From: Danio rerio
Taxonomy: Eukaryota; Chordata; Actinopteri; Cypriniformes; Danionidae
Assembly (NCBI RefSeq): GCF_049306965.1
Contig: NC_133183.1
Location: forward strand, 29,472,001 to 29,536,000
Direction of reading: 5' to 3'
DNA: 64,000 nucleotides
Shown: positions 1-11,937 of the stretch, in pieces
Position numbering within the stretch: position 1 is the stretch's first letter
Layout of the letters: the number at the start of each line of letters is the position of its first letter
Made by a program: the position numbers and the translations under genes
Notes under the pieces: model-generated
The model's database searches: none
What the model saw: only the letters and a program-made list of their open reading frames with translations
What the model was told of the DNA's origin: nothing

Positions 1-239
1 TTCATAGTGTATTTAAATGAGATGCACGAATGAAGTGCTATATTATAATGAAAGTAATAGTTATATAGACAAGCATAGAAACAAGCATGTAAATCATATG
101 AGTATTTCTAACAAAATGTGTCCCACAGGTGGTTTGTCAATCCTACTCACCTGTGTGGCGCACATTTATGGATCATACTGTTACAGTATGTGATGAATTG
201 AGTGTATGCTAGACTAAAAAGTTAGGTGTTTAATCTAGT
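1..239. other. AT-rich non-coding sequence
   Basis: No gene, repeat end or clear regulatory signal was recognised here. Confidence 0.5.
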
Positions 240-440
240 TTTGAAGTGAGAGAGTGTGTCTGAGCCTCGGACATTATCAGAAAGGCTATTTTAGAGTTTA
301 GGAGCCATAAATAAGAAGGCTCAACCTCCTTTAGTAGACTTTCTATTCTGGGTACTACCAGAAGCCCTGAATTTTGAGATCTTAAAGAGCGGGTTGGATT
401 GTAGCGAGGTTGGATTGTAGCAAATATAACATGATGGCAG
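240..440. repeat. dispersed fish repeat fragment
   Basis: The stretch with GAGTTTAGGAGCCATAAATA and CTCCTTTAGTAGACTTT resembles a repeat segment common in zebrafish. No ends or target duplication were found. The identification is from memory of the family, not from a search. Confidence 0.4.
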
Positions 441-888
441 ACTATCTGTTCAATTGCTCAGGATGCTGCCTTTCCCTAGTTATGATTCCTGCATCTCACA
501 GGCTTTCCACCGCAAAACTCAATTTCATTTAGACACTAATCTCCTAATATCGTTCCTTTCATATATCCGTCCTTCTATTGTCTCATCCTTCCATCACTGC
601 ATCCTCCCTTCTTCTCCTTATCCTCTCATTCTGCGCGTTTACCTAATCCGTCTCTTGTTCTCCAGCTTGTGGCACGAGGCGGCTGTTTCTGCGTTCCGGT
701 TTCTCCATAATCCAAAGCATTTCAGGAAAAAACAACTCAAATCTGGGATTAAGTTTTTGGTGGCCTTGTGGTGGAAGACAAATCTCTCTCTCGCTCACTG
801 TTTATCGCACTGCTTTCTTCACAAAAGCAGCTTTTGTACTTATCAGGATAAAATCAAGCGAAGGCATTTGAAAGTCTGGGGGGTGAAA

Positions 889-892
<4 letters not shown>
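441..892. other. repeat-free stretch, no gene supported
   Basis: This sequence has mixed base composition and no recognisable repeat. A plus-strand open frame (454-996) runs through it and into the CA microsatellite that follows, so it is not convincing as a gene. It could be unique intergenic or regulatory DNA. Confidence 0.35.

Positions 893-925
<33 letters not shown>
893..925. repeat. (CA)n microsatellite
   Basis: About 16 CA units followed by a short CT run. Confidence 0.95.
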
Positions 926-928
<3 letters not shown>

Positions 929-1345
929 CTCTCCTGTGGGACTCACATGGGCAGCTTTTAATAAAAGAAGATGCTAGTGGACTTATTTTCTTATAAGAAT
1001 CTAAAACAAAGAGCACATTCATCCAGAGATCAGATGGATTATCAAGACAAACAGACCATTTCATTGGATAAATTGGTTGAAACATGGGACTTTTAAGATA
1101 ACAAAAGTTATGATCTTAACTCTCAGCTTGTTAGGGGAAACATTCAGATCAGTTTGGTCAACATGCTCAAAAAATATCAGTTAAAAGCAACAGCATATGA
1201 GTCAATGAAATTATATTTGTGTACATATTAAAATTAGTGCTGGGCAAAGATCAATTTCATCCAAAATAAAGGTTTGTTTTGACATAATATATGTGTGTGT
1301 GCTGTGTATATTTATTATACATATAAAAATACACACATGCATGTA

Positions 1346-1863
1346 CAGTTGAAGTCAGAATTATTAGCCCCCATTGATTTTTTTTTTTTTTTTAAATATT
1401 TCCCAAATTATTTTTAAAAGAGCAAGGAAAATTTCACAGTATGTCGATAATATTTTTTTCTTCTGGAGAATGTCTTATTTGTTTTATTTCGGCTAGAATA
1501 AAAGCGTTTTTAATTTTTTTAATTTTTCAATTATTAGTATCTTTAACTTTTTTCAAAAGTCTACAGAACAAACCATCGTTATACAATAACTTGCCTAATT
1601 ACCCTAACCAGCCTAGTTAATCTAATTAACCTAGTTAAGCCTTTAAATGTCACTTCAAGCTGTATAAAAGTGTTTTGAACATTGTTATTAAAATATTATT
1701 TACTGTCATCATAGCAAAGATTTAAAAAAATCAGTTATTAGAAATGAGTTATTAAAACTATAATGTTTAGAAATCTGTTGAAAAATAATCTTCTCTTCAT
1801 TAAACAGAAAAATAAACAGGGGGGCCAATAATTCAGGCGGGCTAATAATTCTGACTTCAGCTG
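1346..1863. mobile_element. 518-bp TIR DNA transposon (TA target)
   Basis: The left end starts CAGTTGAAGTCAGAATTATT and the right end is its inverted match, ending CTGACTTCAGCTG. Both ends are flanked by TA, as expected for Tc1/mariner-type insertion. There is no transposase, so this is a non-autonomous copy. A second, half-length copy of the same family lies at 62919-63190. A chance minus-strand frame across the right end is not a gene. Confidence 0.85.
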
Positions 1864-2304
1864 TACATAAGGAATATAATACACACACGTCTACAAAAAA
1901 AAACAAAAAAAAAAAACATTTTGTTTAAGATTTGACTATTCATCATTAATCATTGCTCAGCACTAACTAAATTGCAATTTTTACATTCAGTCACTTGAAA
2001 ATACATATTACTATGATGAGCTTTATGCAAAAAGCCTTGTACTTACGAGAATAAAATAGCGAAAAAATTACTTTGTAACTAATTAATTAATTAATTAAAT
2101 GTAACTATTTGTTAAATGTTGTTATTAACCGTGTTTATATCCTACAAAAGATATTAAATTTCTATTTTACTGTTATTTATATTATTAATGAAAATAATAA
2201 TTTGGATCATGATAAATACTTAAAAATATGGAAAATATATTTATTTCTGTTTTGCGAATAGCTTAAAGTTTAGGGGTGCAAGAAATGCATTTGCTATTGT
2301 GTTA

Positions 2305-2656
2305 TTCCCAGCAGACACACAACGTCAAAAGATGTTAATATTAGGTTAGATTTAGGTCACAAGCTTCTAAGACAATGTTATTTTGACATCCAAAACCGAT
2401 GTGAAATGACGTTGATATTTTGTTCATTTTAGGGCGTGTTGGTAAGTGACCAAAATCCAACGTCGAGCCAACATCTTAAACAAACATCATATTGATGTCA
2501 AATACTGACATTTATTTGTCAGGTGTGGCAACCAAAATCCAATGTCTGATAGACTTAATATTGGTAACGTCCATACAACGTCAAGCTGTAACATCAATAG
2601 ACCAATAATCCTACATTGGACATTGACGTCGGCCTGATGTTTGGTTCTGATAACCC
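2305..2656. repeat. dispersed repeat with AACGTC/GACGTT motifs
   Basis: The segment begins CCCAGCAGACACACAACGTC and carries many short motifs such as AACGTC, TTGATGTC and TGACGT spaced irregularly, ending near ACCCAGTGGGTT. This pattern fits an abundant fish DNA repeat. An inverted CCTGCTGGG end near 3187 may be its partner. Confidence 0.5.
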
Positions 2657-2830
2657 AGTGGGTTCTATGCACAGCTAGAGTTTTAAAGCCAATGATAAAC
2701 TTCCGGTGAAAGCTTAATGTGACTATTTTCAATTTCACAAGCTTGTTTTTACAGCATTGATCTAGTATGTAATTAAAATACATTTAGTGGAACAGACTTA
2801 GGCATTCATTTAGTTGTTCAAGTGCTAGCG
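2640..2830 (+). repeat. degenerate fragment related to the 60.2-61.2 kb element
   Basis: Aligned by eye, this stretch matches about 60710-60850. Both read GGGTT, then ATGCACAG/CTGCACAG, then GGTGAAAG/CGTGAAAG, then GACTATTTTCA, then TTTTTACAGC, in the same order and spacing. It is therefore an old internal fragment of the TIR element described at 60230-61218. Confidence 0.55.
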
Positions 2831-3109
2831 CAGTCAGTAGCAACAGACTAGCACAGAAATTATATTGAAAATACCCAGGTAAAATGAACTGTCATATTTT
2901 AATGGTGGGGGGAAATGGAATTTAATGCAGTGTGTTTTTGTCCAATCTGAGACCCACTTTACATAACATCACATCACATAATCAGTGAAGATCACAGATT
3001 TTTTTTTAAAAATCTGATTTTAAACATGACAATTTTGTAATGGAAAGAAGCCATTTCGCTGCCTGGCTGAAAATTAAAAGTCTGTGTGCATATAGCCCAT
3101 TTTCATTTC

Positions 3110-3190
3110 CACCTGAAATGCAACATCCCATAACATTGGGGTACAATGTCAATCTGATCTCATGTTGATGCCCTGTGCCTGCTGGGTTTC
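3110..3190 (-). repeat. inverted repeat end, CCAGCAGGCACAG type
   Basis: On the minus strand this reads CCCAGCAGGCACAGGGCATC, similar to the left end at 2305. It may close a decayed element of about 0.9 kb spanning 2305-3187. Confidence 0.35.
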
Positions 3191-4449
3191 TTCTTTGGTT
3201 AAATGCATGACATTTACAGTTATTAATTTTAACATAAAAACATCAAAAAGAACTTTAAACTAGAACTTTTATTCCATAAAATAACCCAATATACCATTAA
3301 GCACTTGCAGACATAAAAAAAGAGTATTTCACAAACCTTTCAGGCTGCTTCCATTATATCATCTAGGTCATTAAAGTCACGGGAAAAAACACTCACGCTT
3401 TTGCACAAAACGCATAGTGAGAGCACTTGAGCGCCTGCCACTTCAAACCCTCAACTGTGCTAAAATGTCCAAAAATAATCCGTCTCCAGCTGTTAAAAGT
3501 CAACTACCGGCTCACTCACAATAAACCCACCTGTGTGGCATTCATCAGCATCAACACAATGCAACAGCCACGCTTTTTTATCTGCAGACATCTGTTCTCA
3601 GCCCTCTCTGCCTGCACTGCTTTTATGGATCTCTAATTTAATGTGTCCCTTCTGTTCTGCAGTATAATATCACACACAGCACTGCTTACAGCTGGATCAT
3701 CATCACTTAACAATGGGCAATTATCTCAGCTCCAACCAGCTGCACTCTCCAAAGGACAAAGAGGAAATCCAAACTGTCCAAAAGCTGCTAAACAACACGT
3801 ATTACTGAACTTCGGAAAGAATGACTTTTGCCCACCAATTAGCGGTAACCATATGTTGCCATGTTACTCATTTATGGAACTGTAACTGCTGTTGATATTA
3901 GTCTTTTGGCACCTCAGGGTATATTTCTAATAAGCACCACATAATAACATAAAATAATATGTTTAATCACTAATATGAAGTTATCATGCAACCTGTATGA
4001 AATACCAGGTACATTGTTCAAACATCTGGATCTGAAGCCACAGAATTATCAAAGAGAGAAAGAGAGAGAGAGAGATTGCACATCTGTCCTGTATAAATCT
4101 ACTGCCACCTAGTGGTTTTCATTGTAGTTTTGTAGAGCAAAATGTATTATAGTTGTTTTTTCAACTGCTAACAAGTAGCTTTGCTTTCATTTAATTAGAA
4201 TTGGTTATTAAAACCAATTTACAACACTATTATATTTATCTCAGTTCATTAAAACAAACTTCTGTTACAAAACACAACCCATTATCACAACACCATTCAA
4301 TCTTAAAACCATTAAATGCATTTATCAATTGGAATTAATCATTATTACAATATTATTGATTTAACTGTGTTTTTGAAAACTGATGAAAATTTTGATTCAT
4401 TGGATTGGAAATGAATTCAGTAATGTTCAACTTAAAATATTTATAATAT
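3191..4449. other. AT-rich non-coding sequence
   Basis: No gene is supported. A short GA run lies at about 4048-4075. The small open frames at 3427-3885 show no domain or codon-usage signal. Confidence 0.5.
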
Positions 4450-4994
4450 TATGTCTAGGGGCCCCAACAGTGCGTGGGCCATTAGAATCATCCAACCTAG
4501 GCTCATTCTAAAAACGTACCGCTATAAACATTTATGGAGAGTGCCAAATATGTCCCAGGAGGTTCATTTTTATTTTATTTTATTTTATTTTTTTGGACTT
4601 TTTGTTTTTGTGAATTCAGCAGAGGCCGCTCTGTAGGTTTTTTGAGATCTCAAATTTCTCTAGCAAGTGCCATTTGCGCCTGCTGTTCTCACGTAAATCC
4701 ACCAGAGGCCGCTGTTGACTGACTGACTGACCCACCCTCCTCCTTCCCTAAACCCAACTAATAGTGTTTTTAAAAGCACCGATTGATCCTCCCACCCACT
4801 TCCCTAAACCAAACCAACAGTTTTAAAAAGCAATCCAGAATGAAAAAGCCCTCGTCTGATTTTTTTACATTTTTCAGATTATACCACATATACCAGTTTA
4901 TTTACTTGTTTATTAAATTTTTTTACTTTTGTCTTTGTCTTACCCACTTTCTAGAACCGTTATTCACCAAACTCAAACGCCGTCCATAAATACT
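4450..4994. repeat. older dispersed repeat, left part (split by the LTR element)
   Basis: The segment contains the CCAGAGGCCGCTGTTGACTG and CCCTAAACC motifs of a common zebrafish repeat. It stops at 4994, where the LTR element begins, and its natural continuation resumes at 13654. The LTR element therefore landed inside an already resident repeat. Confidence 0.6.
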
Positions 4995-6710
4995 TGTAAG
5001 AATCAGCTCTTTGGTTTAAATTATGTTTAAACTTTGGGGATTCGAATCAAAGATTCGAACATGATTCACATAGAATTATTTAAAGCTTACACTTAACTTA
5101 AGTATTTGTCCAGCAAATAGAACGTTTAGTGTAAAGCAATCCTGTATTATATTATTACGTGGCCAACAATAACAATATAAAAACAGTATCTAATTATTTA
5201 ATAAGCAAGGTAGCAGTATCTGAAGCTGAGGCATTAACTTATAAAGCACACAACACACCAACACGGATCTTAAAACGAAACAAAAGTTTATTGCTACTCT
5301 ATAACACAAAGTACTAATCTACGTAAAACAAACAAACGCACATACATACACACACGCACAAGCAGTTTGAGGAGAGTTTTGACTGAGTGGATTTAACTTC
5401 TAGCCTTTGCTAAGTTCTTAGCATTGCTACCTGAGAGAAACCATAAAAGCAGAGAATTTCGCTATTCTTTACTACTTAAACATAATTCACACCAGATTCA
5501 GTAATGGGTAGAAACCTTGTTTGTGCTACTTGCGTTCTGATGTAATTTGGTTTCCTCGACTGGTCCAAAGGGAAATCCCGGCGAAGCTGATTGGTCAGCG
5601 TAGCAACTTCAGTGACGTGATGGAATTCCCTTGTCGGTGAAGAGGGGTTTCCTTAGTCGGTTGCTAGGGATACGGATGTTGGACAAGGCGGCGTTCGAAG
5701 TCCTTCCTGGGTTCCTGTAGTTATGATGAGTTTCAGAGTTTGGATGTGTTGACCCAATGGCTTGTTATTGAAGCGGTTGCACAAGCAGATCGGGGGTCGA
5801 GCCGGCAGCAAGTGAAGGTCGCGGTCTGCTCCGTGATGTAACGAGGCTTCCGGCGAGGCGATGTAACGGCCACAGCACGAGAAGAGCGACGTCCGGGCAG
5901 CGACGGCGGTGACGACTGGCAAAGATGACCGGCAAAAGACGACGATGAAATTCCTTTGTTCAAAGTTTTATAGGCTTTGGTAGAGGCTGGGTCTACACAA
6001 TACTTGTCCAATCAGATAAGGTGCGGGGTGGAGTCACACCCCAATTCTGCCCTCTAGGAGGCCGGGTTGACACCTGGTGTGGGTGCTGCTTTGATAGCAT
6101 AGTGGTTAAAATAAAGTCTTATAACATCGACACTTTTCATAGTATGGTTTCTTTATATAAACCAATGCATTTGAAATGTTCCTAGCTTTCAATCGATACC
6201 AAACATGAAGTATTTCACAAACATTCTGTAGATTTCATTTGTCACTGAGGGCTATTACTCAATAACTATCCATAACAGTTTTGTTAAACACATGGAACAT
6301 GTACACACAAAAACCTACAGAAACATAAAGCAAACATACATTACTCAAATAAACTGTTTTACTTAAATGTCCATTAAACTTTGGAAGTGTTTCTGATCGC
6401 TTCTGTGTCTGCCTGAGAATGTGTATTCCTTGCAGACGCCAAAGGGCACGCGAACCAAAAGGTACTTCTCAAAAACCGGTTTGGTGGGTTTTTGATTGTA
6501 GAGCCTCTTATTGTTTTAAGGTGTAAAGTTAATTAACACGCAACTGTGATGTTGACTGGCTAGTTATCCTGTGGATTTGCCTTTTGCTGGGTGCCTGTGG
6601 ATTGCTTTGAAAATGAAATCAATCTCAGACTCGTAGGCACCAACCAATCTTTTAAGGATAACATGGTCTGTGGCTTGTTCGGTTCTGTAACGATCCGTTG
6701 ACTCCCCACA
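4995..6710 (-). repeat. 3' LTR of the LTR retroelement
   Basis: This is the downstream LTR in element orientation and is colinear with the other copy at a constant 6943-base offset. TATAAAA is at 5972-5966, the CCAAT motif at 6008-6012 (plus strand) and AATAAA at 5292-5287. An LTR is a possible alternative promoter for flanking DNA. Confidence 0.92.
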
Positions 6711-6720
6711 TCCCCCATTT
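6711..6720 (-). other. polypurine tract
   Basis: On the minus strand AAATGGGGGA directly precedes the 3' LTR start TGTGGGG. The position and purine run fit a plus-strand priming site. Confidence 0.7.
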
Positions 6721-7902
6721 GGATGGTGATGTTCCTGGCATGAACATCGGCAGACACTGGAACAAGAGGCATAGGTAGAGAGAGAACAGACACACAAGAC
6801 ACAAACCACATTTCCATTCCATAGACTGAGTTCTGGTGCAGGTTTTAGCTTAAATTGTTCGGGTTAAGAACACAAGGTGTAGTGTAACATTGCCTGAAAT
6901 AATTCAAATTTAGTTATTTAGCTAGTTTACTTCATGGCGAGTATGGAGTGGCGCTAGCTTCAACTTAAATAAGCAATAATTCTGCAGCAATTGACACTAA
7001 TTTGGGAAAAGGAGTCAATCCTACTTTTAGGCCCTGTGCATGAATTTGCAGGAGTTCCCTGTAGAGGGGACTGGAACTGCAAATCAGTTAGGGAGAGAGA
7101 GAGAAAGAAGGAAATCAAGAGGCATAGTGATGTAACAAAACAAGGTAGGTTAAAAACCAGCAATAACAGTGTTGCATATGTGGAGTGGCTCCTCTCTTAC
7201 TAGAGGTTGTTCTAGCAGTGCTGTAGAGGAGAAAGTATTAGTGTTGTGTTCAACTAGGTGTTCCCTAGAATGTCAAAGGTTATGTTAGTATGTAGAGGGT
7301 AGAACAGTTGATCTGTGTCAAGTTGTGGTCCTCCCCCATTTGTTGTTCAATGATGATAGAGCAGTCAAATGTTCATCCAGTAACGGAGGTAGCGGAGTTT
7401 GGCATGGGTCAGGAAGGGTTTCAGGACTGAACTGAGGTTTGTCGGAGAAGTGGCAGACGACCCGAACGGCACTTTTGGGAGCCTAAGGGCTTTCATCTGC
7501 AAGTGTTTGTTGGTTCAGGTGATTGTTGCTTCTCCGCTCGGCGACTAGTCAGGCTGAATCTGCTTTTTCCTTTTCCCATTTCCTGTCCTCTTCTATGCAT
7601 TTGAGAAACTCTTTCATCATCAATTTTACCAGTTCTTGAGGGTCAAATCCCGGTGGGGCATTTTCCTCTTGCTGGGATTGATTCTGAGCGTTGTCAGGGT
7701 GGAAGTTTTTGGAGTACCTTCGTTGACTCCTTGGACTTGATGATCCAGGTTTTTGATGTCTTCCCTTAGATGGTGACCAGCTTTTGTTTGACCCCCATTG
7801 GTTTCTTTCCCGGTGGTGTTCAGGTGAGCGTCGTTGTCCACGCGGTCCATCCCAGTGACTGTTCCTTTGTTTAGGTCTTGTGTCATCGTAGGAGTTCCGT
7901 TG
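6721..7902 (-). other. LTR element interior after gag
   Basis: This region runs from the end of the gag frame to the polypurine tract. Reverse transcriptase, RNase H, integrase and envelope hallmarks were looked for and not recognised. The size is too small for a normal pol. Confidence 0.6.
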
Positions 7903-9405
7903 TCAATTGGACGAAGACGCATTCCACGCTGGGGATGGTGGTCTCACGCTGTTTGGGCATTGGGCACCCTCTAGTGCCAGTTCTGGATTCTGGGTGTTAA
8001 AGTCAAGAACTTTTGCAGTTTTAGTGTTCTTCTCTAACACCATCTTTTGTTTGTCGTGGGCTTTCTGTGTCAAATCTCGCAATTGCTGGATGCTCATTGT
8101 TCGTGGGCATGCGAGGAGTACTCCGAGATGTTGGCTTACTGCAGGATGGAGGTTTCTCAGGAAGAGAATCTTAAAGTTCAGGTCTTCTTCCATATTCGGT
8201 TCGTAGCGAGTTCCGAAAAAGGCTTGCCTGAGTCGGTTGTAGTAAGCATGTGGGGACTCATTGCGAGCTTGTTTTGTCTCCAGAGCACTTAACAGTCCTT
8301 GATCTGATTCAGGGTTTGCAAACTCTCTGATGAGGGCTTCTTGGAGCAAACGGTAATCGTTCTTTACCTGAGCCGGCTGTCGGTCCAGGAAGCTGCGCAC
8401 CTCAGTGCTGGATGTGGCTCGAAGCAAATACAGTCTTTCTTTATTAGAGACATTAGGTCTCATTTCCAGATGGAAATCAATGTCTTGCAAATAAGCGTGG
8501 ACCTCCAAACCACCTGACACACTTGGATTAAACTTGCCAATGTTTCTGGCCAGCTTGTCAAGGTCTTTAAGGTCCAGACTGTATGACGATCTGTGACTGG
8601 CTATCACAGGCTCTCGTCGCTGTGGGGTAAGGTAAGGCTCTTCAGAAGGTGTTGGCGAAGATCTTCTGCATGGTTTCTCACCTCTTTCAATAGGTGAGAG
8701 CTCAGGAACAGGGGATCCTGTCCTGCTTGGCAGGGGCGAGGCTGGTGCACATCTTGTCTTTGGAGGTTCATAGCGCAGTGCATAGGCATGCCTGAGTTCA
8801 CTGGCGGACTCCTCTTTGATGTCATCCACTTCCTGCATTAGTCTGTCGATCTCATGTCTTGCTTCGCTCAGGTGAGTTTCAAGGGCTTTGATTCTGGCCT
8901 TCTTGTCTCTTAAGTCCACCTTCGCTTCCTTCAGTAGCTGTTCAGCATAATCTAGCTTGTTAGCGACGTCAGCGTGGTCTGCTCTGGCTTGTTCTCTTTC
9001 TTCTGTGACGGCTGTTAGGGCTTCTTGTAGTTTGTCGATCTCCTCTGTGGTACCTTCATCCACCTCATGTGGTTGTTGAAGACGTTCCTGAGCCTCTAGC
9101 TCTAGCTGCTCGGTGCGGGCTTGCAGGCGTGTCAGCTTGTGTTGGAGTTGGGAGGCGTGTCTGTCACTCAATTTGAGGGTGGCTATGAGTGTGTGACTCA
9201 AAGTACCAGTGATTTTGGCCAGCTCCTTGTGGTTGAAGCTTTGACTTGGGTCTTGCTTCATGATGCTGTCTATGTTCTCATCCAATTGGTTTTGCGTCAG
9301 GGGCTGCAGTGTTTCGGCAGCTTTAGGGAGGAGACTGCCTGTTACAACGCTCAGCCATGTTTCCAGGTCCTTCCAGTGGCCAACAGGATCTTTGGAGTGA
9401 GCCAT
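7903..9405 (-). CDS. gag: gag-like structural protein of the LTR element
   Basis: This 500-residue frame starts at an ATG (MAHSKDPVGHW). Residues about 60-210 are a strongly heptad-patterned, Glu/Lys/Gln-rich coiled coil. Residues about 215-275 are Pro/Ser/Arg-rich (SPLPSRTGSPVPE). Residues about 280-460 look like a retroelement capsid domain, with LDKLARNIGKFNP, a helix-rich core (EVHAYLQDIDFHLEMRP, YLLRATSSTEVRSFL) and a C-terminal helical part around YYNRLRQAFFGTRYEP. Such proteins assemble particles around element RNA. The frame looks whole. It is the only recognisable protein of the element, and no host gene overlaps it. The class (gamma/epsilon-like ERV versus other LTR) cannot be set without pol. 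Confidence 0.85.
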   Translation of the reverse strand: MAHSKDPVGHWKDLETWLSVVTGSLLPKAAETLQPLTQNQLDENIDSIMKQDPSQSFNHKELAKITGTLSHTLIATLKLSDRHASQLQHKLTRLQARTEQLELEAQERLQQPHEVDEGTTEEIDKLQEALTAVTEEREQARADHADVANKLDYAEQLLKEAKVDLRDKKARIKALETHLSEARHEIDRLMQEVDDIKEESASELRHAYALRYEPPKTRCAPASPLPSRTGSPVPELSPIERGEKPCRRSSPTPSEEPYLTPQRREPVIASHRSSYSLDLKDLDKLARNIGKFNPSVSGGLEVHAYLQDIDFHLEMRPNVSNKERLYLLRATSSTEVRSFLDRQPAQVKNDYRLLQEALIREFANPESDQGLLSALETKQARNESPHAYYNRLRQAFFGTRYEPNMEEDLNFKILFLRNLHPAVSQHLGVLLACPRTMSIQQLRDLTQKAHDKQKMVLEKNTKTAKVLDFNTQNPELALEGAQCPNSVRPPSPAWNASSSN

Positions 9406-11937
9406 GTTTTGCGGCGGGGGGAGGACTTAGGATTTTAACTGACACAGACCTTGAAGAGAGATAGAGAGGAGAAAGAAAAAAAACAAGGTAGAACAATGCA
9501 AACAGAAAAGGAGAAATGTTAATGTGCAATGTTAAGTGTGTACTAATGTTGAGTTAAGTGTGGTTCTCTGGAACTGTGGTCCTCTGGTGGGTACGCGTGT
9601 CTAACTGGTAGTCTCTGTGGAAAGAGTCAGTAGCACAGACACAGTGAGAGAACAAAGAAAACAAAAGTGATAAGGAGACTAAGGAGTAGGGTGAAAATCT
9701 GTAGTTTCCACTTTCCTAGAGAGAGGGTTCCTTTAGCTTTTGTTAAATATAAAATAAGATTTCTAAATACCAGGACTGAAGTTGCTATTAACTTTCTTCT
9801 GAAGTGACAGAAAGTAGGACAACAATAACAGTATTGGCTTCTGAATAGGATTGACTCCGTACACCAAATAAATTGTTTCTGGATGCGTGTTTAGAATTGG
9901 ATCTAACGACGCCTATCCTCTTGTTGACCTGATGAGTGAGAAAGGAGGGGTGAGATCAGACAATTTTAACAATTAAAAGTGTTCAAGTGTCCCAAACATC
10001 TATTAAATGTTTCTAAAATTCTCTGCTTTTTGACTCTCACAAGCACAATCCTTAAACCAGCATCAATAGTCCAGTAAAAGAAGATAGTTGAAAGAGATAA
10101 CAAAGGAGTTATTTTCTCTTAGCATTAGGTGTAATTAAGGATGTCAAAACAATGGCACTGTTGAGTTGATACTTCAAGAAGTGTTGGTTTTATAGTGTTG
10201 TATAGTAACCGCTTAGCCTACGTAGTAGAAAAATGTAATTTTCCTTTTGAATTTTGGCTAATTGGAGGGCTACTGCTCTAAGACTAGGCTCAATGATGAC
10301 TTAGGTTGGTACTTAGGTTGGACTGTCCAATTGCATCAATAAAGCAGCAGGGGGAGCACTGTCTGTTAGCAGGCTTAAAATAACTAAATTTAATAGACTA
10401 AATTCAATTTTGAATTGAACTTAACTTTAAATCTTTAACGTGGTAATAACTTTTATAAGTTATCATTAAGATTGATAAGAACACTTATGACTAAATTAAA
10501 TGATTAATTATTGCTAAAATGATAAAGCCATGCATAAATGAACCTTTAATGAAATTAAAATTTCAAAACAATGAAGTTGGTTAGAGTAACATTTAATGCA
10601 GTTTATCATTAAATTAAACAATTATAATTCATTTAATCAGTGAGTCTTATCCGTATAAATAAACAGTTATAGGAAATGGGTGTTCCTAGATGTTGATGAA
10701 TGGAAAAAGTATTTATACTTGTACAGGTCAGAGAGCATTAATTTATAAAATAAAACCAACAGCTTATGTGAGTTCAAACTGATTAAATTCAACCGGCCAG
10801 GTACAGCAGGAAAAACAAAAATAAAAATAGTAGTGATTAAACTCAGCAGTTAGATCGTGCACACTTTGATTAACTTTGCATTTGTTAACTTTTCCAAGGT
10901 GAGTAAAGAGAAATAACTGAGATGCAAGAGTTATTTCAAACATCAGCCATACAATGCATTTAAGACCACTAAATGCTACGTGCTATCTATTAGCCTTCGC
11001 TGCTACTGGAAATGCATAGACTTCAATGCAAACGCGTTAGCGTTAGTTTAGCTTAGCTTCACGCTATGCTCTTTGTTTACAATTCAAGCTGGCGCTGGCG
11101 CTGGCGGGCTGCACATGCACTCTTGAATGTAATTCCGGCAAGTCTCTCTGTACTTCCGGACCAAGGTTGCTGCTATGGCAACGACCACAAAGTGGAATAA
11201 TAGCAAATTTCACAGTATCACTTGAGATGACGGCGCATCTCACACTGTTCAAGCAAAAAGCACTAGTTAGATTTTCTATCTTAACAGTACTGAACGATTC
11301 TCAACTTATGAAAGTGAGATAAAATTAATCAACAGGATTTCTTAGATTAATACAAATCGTGACAGAGATATGGGGGATCTCAGCACTCTGTGTTAAGTCT
11401 GTCTAGACTGCAAACACATCCGTGGATTCAAACCACAATTTCAATTGATCAATTTCAAAACTTCTCCTATAAACTACGCTAGGCAGCTCTCTCTGAGCAC
11501 AGCGTTTTAAATAATTTACTAAGTCTTAGCAAATTACAGGGCAACAAGAATTTAGTTAGCTATGCTAAATCGGTTACCAGGAGAAAACACAGCTGAGTTT
11601 CCAGCCGGGAATCGCGGCGTACGAAATCATACTGTGAAGGCCTTATATAACGTTATGAGATAAGCACAAAGGAATACGCTTTGTCTTTCTCTACATGCGC
11701 TTTAGAGCGGCTTACAGTTTGTCTCGGCGGACAACTTAAATGAAGTTTTACTTTCTTAACAACAGTAAATGCAGTCAAGCAATAAAACAAATGGTACCAC
11801 AATGAAATTGTGCAGTAGCAAAACTTTTGTTCCCTCTAATCTATTCTTTCCGGACAAAAATAGAAAAGAATTACAACGTGATTTCTGGGTTTTGTGCTTT
11901 AAAAGTTAGATCTGCGTGCCCGCATTCTCCACCACTA
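9406..11937 (-). other. long leader of the LTR element
   Basis: About 2.5 kb lies between the 5' LTR and gag. No protein domain was recognised. Long leaders in such elements may be spliced in the subgenomic or gag mRNA, but no splice use can be shown from sequence alone. Confidence 0.6.
11917..11934 (-). other. primer binding site, tRNA-Ala type
   Basis: The plus strand reads TGCCCGCATTCTCCACCA, which matches the 3' end plus CCA of a vertebrate tRNA-Ala(AGC) as I recall it. It lies 3 bases inside the LTR edge, the expected place for a minus-strand element. This fixes the orientation. Confidence 0.75.

Noticed and set aside
454-996. 180-codon plus-strand open frame
   Set aside because: It runs into the CA microsatellite (poly Thr-His), has no domain, and is overlapped by a minus-strand frame.
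5653-6011. Two small minus-strand frames, repeated at 12596-12954
   Set aside because: They lie in the LTRs and are exact duplicates there; they overlap each other in different phases and cover the promoter/R region.
11917-11934. tRNA-Ala gene
   Set aside because: Only the acceptor end plus CCA is present, next to an LTR, so it is a primer site and not a tRNA gene.
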